Positions 25,842-37,085 of a DNA stretch of 64,000 bases are shown piece after piece (within the stretch, counting starts at the first letter, position 1; every line of letters begins with the position of its first letter). The DNA comes from Jacaranda mimosifolia (Eukaryota; Streptophyta; Magnoliopsida; Lamiales; Bignoniaceae): assembly GCA_018894105.1 (NCBI GenBank), contig CM032122.1, positions 30,349,404-30,413,403 on the forward strand, given 5' to 3'. Below the pieces are notes generated by a model, which was given only the letters and a program-made list of their open reading frames with translations, ran no database searches and was not told where the DNA came from. The translations under genes and the position numbers were made by a program.

Positions 25842-26758
25842 TGTTGGAAGTACAGATTATAAACAGCAGTTTATAAAGTAATTATAAAACAGTTTATAAT
25901 CACGGGGCAGTGTTCGTAAAAACAATATTTTAAATATTTTAGAAAACAGCAAACAGTAGTACAGATATTCCAAAATTATTCAGTTGCAATTTAGTTTAAC
26001 ATAAGCATAAACCAAAGCAAACATACCAATTTGGAATATAAGAACAAAAATACAAGGATCAGTATATCTAAATCGAGAACTTATCTCAAAGTTATGTATC
26101 GTAACAGAACTCAAACTGAATCACCAGAATCTGATTTGCTTTAAAGAAATTATCGCCCCTACTAGTGCACAGGGTGCATCGAAACTTCCTCCAGGATAAG
26201 ACAGTCTCAGAAGCCCTTTGGTGCACTCCAAAAGAACTTCACCTCGATCACCACTCAGTCGCCAGAAAATGATAACAACACTATTATAGAAGTATATGAG
26301 AGAGATAAAAGAGAATCTGTTGTTATATCTTTAGTCTACACTCAGCAGACTAATTTATAAGTGTCAGGAGGGGAGCACCTTTTGATGTTATTTCCATGTG
26401 CGACAAGAAAGGTTAGTAATATATATACTAATAAAGTTTACCAAACCTTTCTTATAATTCCTATGTGGGACAATTTGGTTAAGATATATTGGAATAGTAT
26501 GCCATGTTTTGCTTAGTTTTCCTATGTGGGACAAAGACTAAACAAAATTGTTCTGAACTCCCACAAGTTCCCACATCTTTATCTTGATTCCAAAGAGAGA
26601 CAACTCCGACTTATAGAATCCATGCTTATTAAACCCCTATTTACAGTTCAAACATCTATGGATTTCAACCAGTAATTGGCACCAATCCAAAGAAATAAAA
26701 CATCTCCTTAACATGTAATCAGCCCCAAATATCAAATAAATGGGTGTCAATTACAACA
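25842..26758 (-). repeat. 3' LTR of the copia element at 25842 (917 bp)
   Basis: In element orientation it starts TGTTGTAATTGACACC and ends CTTCCAACA. It has the same length as the other LTR, with no indels noticed. Confidence 0.93.
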
Positions 26759-27325
26759 ATCCCCCACAAATCCATAGTGTTGGACTATCAAGATTATCGT
26801 AACTTGCTTTCAGTAATGGTACCTTCCGGTTTGAACCACTACCTAAGTTATCCAACTTATGCCACCACAGGGACAAATGGATCTAAGCCTTGAATTTGGC
26901 CCTTGGATGTGTTGGCGTCCATTGGTAACAACAAGCTACATGGCTATGCAGTGATCTTTAGGTTTGACACGTTACGGCCATGTGTCTCGATCCTGTATCA
27001 TGAATGTTTTCAAGGAATAACCCTTTTCCTCTAGTCGCAGCCAAACGATTACATTCACTTAGTTGGACATCTCCAGGGATGCACTGCTTACATCTCGTCA
27101 ATATGACTTGACCCCATTCAGAGTTAGTACTCTTACTTTACTTGCAGTTAACAGCACCTTCCAGGTATGCCAGGGGACAGAGTCAGATACTAAGGTATCA
27201 GTCAAGTTTAGGTGCACTTTGACACACTCAACAACTTGTTTATACCACATTGAGCCTTTCTTGTGGGATCTCCACTTGGTAGGTTGGGTTGCCACTGTAG
27301 GTGCATCGCTAATGGGTTTTCAGTC

Positions 27326-29005
27326 TCATCCCAGCCTGGATTTTTGGAATAAGGACAACTCAAGTCCTTTAGTTAAAGGATCGACCATGTTGTCTTTGGA
27401 TCCAACAAAATCAATGGCCACAATCCTATCAGACACAAGCTCTCTTATAGACTTTAGTCTAACTTGGATGTGTCTTTTAGTCTTTTGATTATACTTTGAA
27501 CTTCCGATCTTTGCAATTGTGGTTTGACTATCACAATGCACTGCAATTGCAGACAAAGGCTTACTAACCATGGGTAATTAGACCATCAGCCCATGTAGCC
27601 ACTCAGCCTCTATTCCAGTTGTGTCCAAAGCACATAACTCTACCTCAAATGTAGACCGAGTTATCAAAGTCTATTTAGTAGACTTCCAGGAGACAGCGCC
27701 TCCACCCAAGGTAAATATATACCCTGTACACCCATTACTATCGGAGTTTTTGGTTATCCAGCTAGCATCACTATATCCTTTAAGTACTGCAGGGAATCTG
27801 CCATAATGCAGAGCAAGTGATGTTTTGCCCTTAAGATACCGAAGTACCCTATCCAAAGCCTCCCAATGGGTTCTATTGGGACAACTTGTATACCTCGCCA
27901 GCTTTGAAACTGCAAATGAGATATCTGATCTCGAGTCATTTGCAAGATATTGCAAGCTCCCAATAATTTGAGAATACCTCAATTGAGACATAGGAATACC
28001 ACTTTCATTCTTAAAAAGAGCCACATAAGGATCATATGGTGTCTTAGCGATTCTACATTCCTTATAGCCAAATTTCTCAATTATCTTCTCAACATAGTGA
28101 GATTGAGAAATAGCTATACCTTCAGTTGACCGAATCAACTTGAGTCCAAGAATCACATTAGCTTCACCCATATCTTTCATTTCAAACTTACTTTTCAAGT
28201 ATGACTTTGTCTCATTGATAATCTCAATGGTAGAACCAATTAATAAAATGTCATCTACATATAAGCATAGTACAATACAATCATCACCTTTAACCTTACA
28301 GTAAATGCACTTATCATTATCATTTATACTGAAACCAAATGATAAAATAGTTTTATCAAATTTCTCATGCCACTGCTTAGGCGCTTGTTTCAATCCATAA
28401 AGGGATTTAACAAGCTTACAGACCTTTTGCTCGTTACCAGGAGCTACAAATCCCTCAGGCTGATCTATGTAAATCTCTTCCTCGAGATCACCATACAGAA
28501 AGGCTGTTTTCACATCCATCTGGTGAATCGAGTAACCATATAAGGAAGCCTGTGCTATAAGCACCCAAATTGTAGTCAATCGAGCAATTGGGGAATAGGT
28601 ATCAAAGAAGTCTATTCCCTCTTTTTGTCTAAAGCCTTTGGCAACTAACCTAGCCTTAAACTTATCAATGGTTCCATCAGATTTAAGTTTCTTTTCAAAG
28701 ATCCATTTGCATCCAATCGTAGCACACCCCAGAGGCAGATCGACTAATTCATATGTCCCATTAGAGATAATGGAATCCATCTCACTTTTGATAGCTATCT
28801 TCCAATGCTTAGCTTCAGGTGAGGCCATAGCATCCTTGAAGGTCACAGGATCATCCTTGATATTGTAAGTGATGAAATCACTTCCAAAATCCTTTATGAC
28901 CGTAGCTCTCTTACTCCGTCTAGGTTCATCTAGTTTTTCAGCTCCAGTGGATGCTGAACCAGAACTACTTGGAAAAACCCCCCACATTAGACATCTTTTC
29001 CACAT
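27326..29005 (-). pseudogene. copia reverse transcriptase and RNase H, interrupted
   Basis: A long frame (29005-27671) encodes RT: GCKWIFEKKLKSDGTIDKFK, ARLVAKGFRQKEGIDF, MDVKTAFLYGDLEEEIY, and the catalytic LCLYVDDILLIGS with both Asp residues kept. It runs into RNase H (SDASWITKNSDSNGCTG) and stops at WKST-K-TAG at about 27668, where copia elements normally continue with Gln. RNase H continues downstream in pieces, the last being 27571-27326 with AIAVHCDSQTTIAKI and VDPLTKGL. The frame differs from that of gag-integrase. The break sits at a C6 run (28978-28983). Confidence 0.92.
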
Positions 29006-31343
29006 GATCAGGAATAGATGTCGATGTAAGAGCTGAATCTAAAGAAACATCATGAGGTATTCCAGTTTTCATTAGAAACACGTCCTCAAAAAATGTAGCA
29101 TCACGAAATTCCACTATTGTGTTAACCTCTATGGCTGGGATTTCATATTTAATTACCATAAATCTCAATGCATAGCTTGTTTCCACATAGCCCAAGAAGA
29201 CCGCATCAACAGTTTTAGGACCAAGCTTTTTTCTCTTGTGTTCTGGGACTAGAACTTTTGCAAGACAACCCCACACTCGAAAATACTTTAAGCTAGGTTT
29301 TCTGCCTTTCCAGAATTCAAACGGAGTGCTTTCTTTATGTTTGAGAGGGAATCTATTCAGAATATGGCAAGCCATATTCAAAGCCTCTCCCCACATATAT
29401 TTAGGCAGTCCTGAATTCAAAAGCAGACTATTGATCATATCTTTAAAGGTTCTATTCTTTTGTTCTGCTATCCCATTAGATGAGGGAGAGTATGGAGGAG
29501 TCTCTTCATGAATAATACCAAAGTTTTGGCAATATTCATCGAAGGGTTTATACTCGTACTCTCCTCCTCTATTTGATCTTAACCTTTTAAGTTTCTTACC
29601 AGTTTGATTTTCAACTTCATTTTTAAAAATGATAAACTTTTCAAGTGCTTCATCCTTATGTTTTAATGGATAAACATAACAATACCCACTGCAATCATCT
29701 ATAAAGGTAATGAAGTATCTTTTCTGATCTTTAGTTAAGATTCCATTGAACTCACAAATATCTGTATACACAAGCTCAAGTATTTCAGAATTCCTTTCAA
29801 CTGATTTATAAGGTTTTCTTACTTGTTTAGCCTCAGCACATATTTGACATTTGTGACTACTTTCAATATCATGTTTAGGTATCAAATTTAAGTTCATCAT
29901 GCGTTTAACAGAACCAAAATTTAAATGGCCTAAATGACTATGCCAAACAGTGGAACATTCAACAATATTCACAAAAGAAAGATCAGAATACTTAGTATTA
30001 CACATGCTTGAACCAACATTTTCAACTTGCATTTTGAATAATCCATCAGATAAATAACCCTTTCCAACAAAAGAAACATAATGCAAGATTACAACTTTGT
30101 CGTACTTAAAAGTAAGTTCATAATCTTCCATAACTATTACAGAACCACTTATTATATTCCTACGAATCGTTGGAACATGGTGCACCCTTAGCAGAGGTAG
30201 TATGCGCCCTGAAGGAAACTTCAGGTCCACGCGTCCTATCCCAAGCACTTTGGCGGCACTTGAGTTCCCCATCATTATGGATTTTCCATCGATTGGCTGG
30301 TAAGACACAAATAGCAATTTATCAGCACAAACGTGTACATTTTCCCCAGTGTCAATTAACCAATCGAAAGGTTCATAAATAGATAGGAGTTCAGGTTTCA
30401 AAGAAACATACCCATCAACATTCGTTTCTGGAGCCCTAGCTTCACTAGGTTCCCCCACAACCATGTTGACCAGAGCTGGTCTAGTAGACTCAGGTTTAGC
30501 CTTAGCTTTCTTAGAAGGGCACTCCTTAGCCCAATGGCCTACCTGTCCACAATTCCAGCATGGTTTGTTTGCTTTTAGTTTCTTGTTGGCCTTGGTTTTG
30601 CCTTTATATAAGGTTTTAGAGTTCAAGTTCATTTGATTCATTCTATTGAACTTTTTCTTCCCTTCAGTAACCACATTTGCCTTAGGTAGGTGCTCAACCG
30701 GAACTTCATGAGTTTGATTCCGGTGTTCTTCCTCAATGCTTATGGCAATCATAAGATCATCTAGGGACAACTTCCCTTTCTGATGCTTGAGTGTCATTCC
30801 AAAGTTTTCCCAAGACTTAGGAAATTTATCCACCATGGACATGACCAGAAATTTCTCAGGAAGTTTCATCTTAGCATCAGCAAGAGCATGCTCAAGATTG
30901 ATCAGTTCATGTGTTTGTTCAGTTACAGACTTTCCCTCAACCATCTGATACTTCATAAACCTTGAAACAGAATACTTCTCAAGCCCTTGCTCTTCAGTAT
31001 TATATTTCCGGTCCAACTCATCCCACATCGATTTAGCAGTGTATGAGTCCGAGCAATATACATCGAAGAGAACATTTGACAGTGATGATAAAATTATCCA
31101 TCGACCTAACTGATCTTTCTCATTCCACTCAGCTATTTCAGCTATTTTAGGGTCAGTATCAGTAGGTTCAGGTCTAGTCACCTGAATCACCGAAAGAAGA
31201 CCTTTCATTGTGAACCAAATTTTCATTCGTTGTTGCCAACGTTTGAAAAACTGGCCCCTAAACTTTTCTGGCAAGCCAGAAAGGTCCACTCTTGAGGACA
31301 ACAATGAACCAACACCAAAACCACTTGCAGATGAAGAAGCCAT
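28965..31343 (-). pseudogene. copia Gag, protease and integrase (open, but frame ends early)
   Basis: From ATG at 31343 (MASSSASGFG) the frame stays open for almost 800 codons. Gag contains FRGQFFKRWQQRMKIW and a zinc knuckle CWNCGQVGHWAKEC. The protease box is WLIDTGENVHVC. GAG-pre-integrase has WHSHLGHLNFGSVKRM and CQICAEAKQ. The integrase core has LVYTDICEF and FIDDCSGY (first Asp), RSNRGGEY, and NGIAEQKNRT (Glu). The second catalytic Asp, normally in RSDRGGEY, is Asn (codon AAT, plus strand att at 29571-29573). The frame leaves the expected path near 28980 at a run of six C. Copia elements normally keep all of this in one frame with RT. This copy is therefore probably not autonomous, although it may have lost activity recently. 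Confidence 0.92.
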
Positions 31344-31395
31344 TTTCAAAGAAACAGTTTAAACAAACACTAGAAAAGAATAATTTCTTCAAGAT

Positions 31396-32312
31396 TGTTG
31401 GAAGTACAGATTATAAACAGCAGTTTATAAAGTAATTATAAAATAGTTTATAATCACGGGGCAGTGTTTGTAAAATTAATATTTTAAATATTTTAGAAAA
31501 CAGCAAACAGTAGTACAGATATTCCAAGATTATTCAGTTGCAATTTAGTTTAACATAAGCATAAACCAAAGCAAACATACCAATTTGGAATATAAGAACA
31601 GAAATACAAAGATCAATATATATAAATCGAGAACTTATCTCAAAGTTCTATATCGTAACAGAACTCAGACTGAATCACCAGAATCTGATTTGCCTTGAAG
31701 AAATTATCGCCCCTACTAGTGCATAGGGTGCAGTTAAACTTCCACCAGGATAAGACAGTATCAGAAGCCCTTTGGTACACTCCAAAAGAACTTCACCTCG
31801 ATCACCACTCAATCGCCAGAAAATGATAACAACACTAGTAGAGAAGTATATGAGAGGGATAAAAGAGAATCTGTTGTTATACATTTAGTCTACACTCAGC
31901 AGACTAATTTATAAGTGTCAGGAGGGGAGCACATTTTGATGTTATTTCCATGTGGGACAAGAAAGGTTAGTAATATATATAGTAATGAAGTTTACCAAAC
32001 CTTTCTTATAATTCCTATGTGGGACAATTTGGTTAAGATATATTGGAATAGTTTGCCATGTTTTGCTTAGTTTTCCTATGTGGGACAAAGACTAAACAAA
32101 ATTGTTTTGAACTCCCACAAGTTCCCACATCTTTATCTTGATTCCAAAGAGAGACAACTCCAACTTATAGAATCCATGCTTATTAAACCCCTCTTTACAC
32201 TTCAAACGTCTATGGATTTCAACTAGTAATTGGCACCAATTCAAAGAAATAAAACATCTCTTTAACATGTAATCAGCTCCAAATATCAAATAAATGGGTG
32301 CCAATTACAACA
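31396..32312 (-). repeat. 5' LTR of the copia element at 25842 (917 bp)
   Basis: Pairs with 25842-26758. The sequence just inside it on the minus strand is atcttgaagaaatt, not the usual tRNA-iMet site tggtatcagagc, so the primer is unidentified. Confidence 0.93.
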
Positions 32313-32488
32313 AATGGTTTGTGAAAAGAAAATAATGATATCTGATCATATACTTTTTTTTATTTAACTTAATTTTTATTTTGTATGATGTTTATGTTTT
32401 AAAATAGTTTAATACAATTTTCATCTTTTACTTGAGTTGATTTACTGCTGTATATTAAGTTTTTAGATTCTCAATATTGCTCATCATT

Positions 32489-32942
32489 CACTACAAGAAA
32501 AAGAGAAATTAGTGACAAAATAGTAAGTGACAATGCAAAAGTTATCACTAATTATGTACATTATGTGACAAAAAAATTAGTTTTGTCACCTTAATGATTT
32601 TTACAAATTAAATAGTGACAATAATAGTGTTAAAAATTATCACTATAGACAATTAGTGACACACCTACAACGATAATAAAAATCTTGTCACAAATTATAA
32701 TGACAAGTTTTATTGTTACTAAGTTGTCACTATAGGGGTGTCACTAATTATTAATAGTGACAACTTAAAACATTAATTTTTATCACTATTGAATTATGTT
32801 GTGACAAGATAAAAATTCTTATCACTTAAAAATTATCATTAGTGACAAAGTAAAATGTATTGTTACTCAATGTATGTTATTAGTGACAACTTTTACTTTG
32901 TCACTTCTTATTTTATCCATAATATTATATTTTTTTGTAGTG
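32489..32942. mobile_element. CACTA-type MITE (454 bp)
   Basis: The termini are CACTACAAGAAAA and TTTTTTTGTAGTG, flanked by the 3-bp target duplication ATT (32486-32488 and 32943-32945), as expected for En/Spm (CACTA) elements. It has no coding capacity. The interior is packed with gtgacaa/ttgtcac motifs in both orientations, typical of subterminal repeats that bind a CACTA transposase. Confidence 0.9.
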
Positions 32943-33343
32943 ATTTTTTTCATTTTTTTAGGCATTGTATTTTATTTTTTTTAGTTGCGTAAAATTTATT
33001 GAGTTATTTTTTGTTATGAAAAAATATATAAGTTCTTTTGTATTTCTACATCATGTCTTTATAGATATGTTGATATTGTAAAATCTTTTAATTTTGTAGT
33101 ATATATCTTATTAAAAAATAAATTGTTAATTAAAGTTTACTTTTATATTAAATTAGATTAATATATATAAATTGTATTTTTAATTATAATTAATTGAGTC
33201 CGCATATAATACGGGGTATATGCTAGTGTGTGTGTGTGTGTGTATATAAAGTTTTCTCCATTCATTGACACACTTGATAACCTTAAACCAACAAAAACTT
33301 GTAACATTTAATTGCAAAGATTAATTTACTCAAAAAAAAAAAT

Positions 33344-34100
33344 CTAAAAAGATGAAAAATTAGAAGCCTCATTGGTGGGTTCCACTCCCAGCCTTACCCG
33401 ATCCACAACGTCATTGTCATCCTCATTGGCTCCGCGAATCTGGTCAAGAATCAAAATCAAACCCATGGCAAATGCGGCATCAAAACCCGGCTTAAGAGAC
33501 AATGAAAAAACGTCTTTCCCAAGAACGACATTGGCGTATGCGTCCACTTTCCGGCGGATCTCCGCCACGGCTTCTTTCTCGGCGTTGTAAATGGTGCATT
33601 TCCGGCAGGCGAAGGAGCCCTCGATCAGGTACTCCTCACCTGGGTTGCCGTACACCTCCACCGTCTTACTGGACCGTCTGATTATCGAGGATCTACGCAC
33701 GCTGAATAGAGGTTTCTGCCCAGTTCTCTCGCCGGCGAAGCCTTCCCACCGATGGTGCAGGCTTGGCCTCTGTTCAATAAAAGAGAGCAAGAAAATCAAT
33801 CACCGGAATTCTGATGATGAAGATAATGAGCGAATATATATATATATATATATAACTGCGTAATTAAATAACCTTGCGGCGGACGGTGAGGATGCATCGA
33901 CCGGTGGCGTCCATGAGAACGAGTTCGCCGGTGTCACCGGCATCAGGGCCGTACGAGTCGACTCGGAATACGAGTACCCCCTTGGAGTCGTAAGCGGTGA
34001 ACCCATCTCCGGCGAAGAAAAGGGAGGTCTTCAACACGGTGAAATGCGTTTCTTCTCTGTATACAAATCCTTCTTCCACAATTGCTCCAATATTCTTCAT
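33344..34100 (-). CDS. LURP-one-related (LOR, DUF567) protein
   Basis: Two exons: 33873-34100 (76 codons) and 33344-33769 (141 codons plus stop), separated by a 103-bp GT-AG intron, giving 217 residues. This is the usual size for the plant LURP-one-related family, which has a tubby-C-like beta-barrel fold. Recognisable parts are FTVLKTSLFFAGDGFTAYD, VFRVDSYG, LMDATGRCILTVRRK, then after the intron LHHRWEGF and a C-terminal FAMGLILILDQI helix, which fits the central hydrophobic helix of the fold. The intron after TVRRK is at a position common in this family. Arabidopsis LURP1 takes part in defence against an oomycete, but most members have no known role, so no specific function is assigned. 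The gene lies between the two duplicated blocks and I see no second copy. Confidence 0.93.
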
Positions 34101-34197
34101 GGTTTCTCTACTTTCTCTTCTCCTTAGAGTTTTTGACGAAAAACTGAAAAGATTTGTTGCTTGAGAACACTGTGGAGAACGAGTGGGAAGTGGGCAA

Positions 34198-34210
34198 CTT
34201 ATATATAGAG
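34198..34210 (-). promoter_or_regulatory. TATA box of the LOR gene
   Basis: On the minus strand, ctctatatataag lies about 100 bp upstream of the LOR start codon. This would place transcription start near 34170-34180 and give a 5' leader of about 70-80 bases. Confidence 0.6.
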
Positions 34211-34561
34211 TGCTTTTCCAGTGGAAATATTATTTTGTTGGAATAAATTAAGAAGAATGAAATTGCGGAGCCAAATTTTAACCAAAATCAATCACATGTC
34301 AAGAATATATGCTTAACATATATATATATATATATATATGAGAAAGATTCATTGTGTGATCCAATAACACTGTTTTTACACTTATATATATATATTCAAA
34401 ATTTGAATTTTAGTAAATCTTTGAATGCATGTGTATGTATTAATAATTAAATATATTTTTTCTAATTTTTTGAAAAATTATTATACTAAATAAAGTAATA
34501 AACAATATCAATATTTTATTTTATAATTATATTTATACATATTTATCCAAAGTATACCACA

Positions 34562-37042
34562 AAAGGTTATAGTGTCTCCAACCTATATTTAACATGGGAT
34601 ACTTTCCAAGTTCAACTTGTCACAATTGGACAAGAAGCAAAAATCATCTACAGAAATATACAACACATAAGATGCTATATATGGTAGGTAAAAAAGCTTG
34701 TCTGCCTTGATTGTTAAGGTTATACATAAACAATAAGCACTTCACTCTTTGAGAAATATTAGCAGTCAATTTTTTGTTAAACTATATTATCTCCTAATAA
34801 ACCCTTGATATATTGCAACTATTCTTTTGGCCACGTACCTAATTAGCCATCACTTGCCACAATTGGAAGTCGAAATCGCTGAAATAATTGAATAATTATG
34901 TTGCTGATCTCACCATTAGCCCATAACAAAGTAAATATTAGCATCATTGATCAAGTGGTCAAGCTAGTGACAATATCTTTATACTTATAAGTGTGAAGTT
35001 GAGATTAGAATCCTACCCAACTTTTAATATGTGTGTTATAAATAAATAAATAAAAAGAGATGCTGAGTGGCTATCAGTTCAGTGGCATAGCCTTCATACT
35101 TATACATGTGAGGATCGAGTTCAAATTCTAACAAACTTTTGGTATGTGTGTACGTATATATATAAAAATAAAAACAAAAATATATAAAGTAAATATTGGT
35201 CACTAGAGTTTAATAATTGAAAGAAGAATTCATGTAGCAAGTTTAAAATTTTCTTCATTAAGGAGGAAAAAATGCTAAATTATGAAAGCCTTCAAGCTAC
35301 CTTTTTTTATTATTATTATTATTTAGGGCAAGTTAGTTTTGCTAAGTATTGCTTTTGTTGATAGTCGACCTCAAGACCCCCCGCTTACTAAACGGGTGCT
35401 CTAACCAATTGAGCTATGAAAGTAAAGGTCTTCTAACACTTATTATAATCATAATTTTGAAAGAAGCTAAATGATATTTAGAAGAAATTAGAATGAAAAA
35501 ATAAATCAAATCATTTTATATTTGAATCGAAATTTATCTTAAATTATTCCTTTGAGCTCAATTTGTTAAAAACACCAAAACCAGTTTAAACACAACTTTT
35601 TATTTGATAAGATTTTTGAAGCTCAATTAGAGATCGACTCAATTAGTGAAAAATTATAAAATATATTTAAAACAAATCTGCTCAAACTTGACTTATATTC
35701 ATCTCAACTAAAATTCGTTCAAAATTGATTAACAAACAATTGCAATTTTAAAACTTGATAGAAATTTAAATAAATAAATTGTTTGACCTCTTATGTATTC
35801 AACTCGATATGATTCACTTACAACTGCAAAAGAAATCTTTGTACTTTTCATAGTATTACAAAATTATTTAAAAAAAAAAAAAACTCACGTTTTTTTATTA
35901 GTTATAATAATGTTCGGCGTAATTTTAAAATCCATCTTGATTGAAATAAATAATATATATGATTAACCAGAACTTTCAACACATAATAATATACTATTTA
36001 TATACCTAAAGTAATCCTGGCCAACAGGATCTGCAGGCCAGTTGGCAAAACTGAATTCGATGGAAATTATTTATTTAGACAATGAGATGCTTTAATTTAA
36101 TCGAGTGAATATATGAGATGATTTTATTCTTAACCGAAAGTGTAGATTAATACACTTTAATTTAGGGGATCAAAATCCACATTCTTCATAATTAAGTCAA
36201 AGTTGCATTGATTAATTGATCAAAAGACATCATTTTCACGCATATAAGTGTGAGATTCCGAGTTTGAAATAGCTCTAATGAACTATTGATGTGTACAAGT
36301 AAATAAAAAATAAAAATAAATAAATAAATGAATATTAAATTAAGAGATTAATTAGTTCAATGACACCGCTTTCATAGTTATACATGTAAGATTCCAGTTT
36401 GAAAACTTGGTGAAATAGCCAAAAAAGACACAAAACAAAGCCAAACAAAACAAAAAGCCTAAAACTTCTAGCTAGTAGGGTTTAGTAATTGGTGAAAGTT
36501 TGTCAAATTTTCTATGTTTTAGCTTAATTTTCTTAAGATATATAAATTCACTCCTTTAGGCATATAGATATATTAGCATTTAATTAGTTTGTCCTGCACG
36601 GGTATATCGAAACAATATATAAATATTTTGAAGTGAATTTTAATTATGTAATGAATTGATATGTTGTCATTTTATTAAAAAAATAACATTCCATAAAATT
36701 ATAAAGTAACAAAACCGACATCATAAGTATATAATTCAGCAACCAACAATCTTACTTCATTAATAGTACATAATTATTATAATATAATCATATCATAAAG
36801 TGAAAATTTGCTGTTTTAATTATATATAATTAAACAAATCATACTTTATAATATCATAAAATCAAAATACTGATTATATATATCCATTCAACCACTCACA
36901 ACCCCGATTTAATATTACACAAGTTTGTGACAAACCGACACTGTCCCTTAGCAGAAGTTTCCTTATGATTTAGACTTGATGGACATCCACATTATGTTAT
37001 AACTATTTCGAATTTCAAATATCCAATGTGTAGATATTCACT

Positions 37043-37085
<43 letters not shown>

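Larger units (their letters stand above)
25842..32312 (-). mobile_element. Ty1/copia LTR retrotransposon, relatively young
   Basis: The two LTRs are 917 bp each, 25842-26758 and 31396-32312, and the target duplication is AATGG (25837-25841 and 32313-32317). The element reads on the minus strand, so the right LTR is the 5' LTR. Inside are gag, protease, integrase, RT and RNase H in copia order. I count about 42 differences between the LTRs by eye (between 4 and 5 percent), so it is younger than the other LTR elements here. A purine tract ttgtggggga (minus strand) lies just inside the 3' LTR. The polyprotein is nearly intact but has a frame change, a stop and a changed integrase residue. Confidence 0.95.

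Noticed and set aside
33372..33863. Plus-strand frames over the LOR gene
   Set aside because: Shadows of the GC-richer LOR exons. The minus-strand frame has the family motifs and a proper intron.
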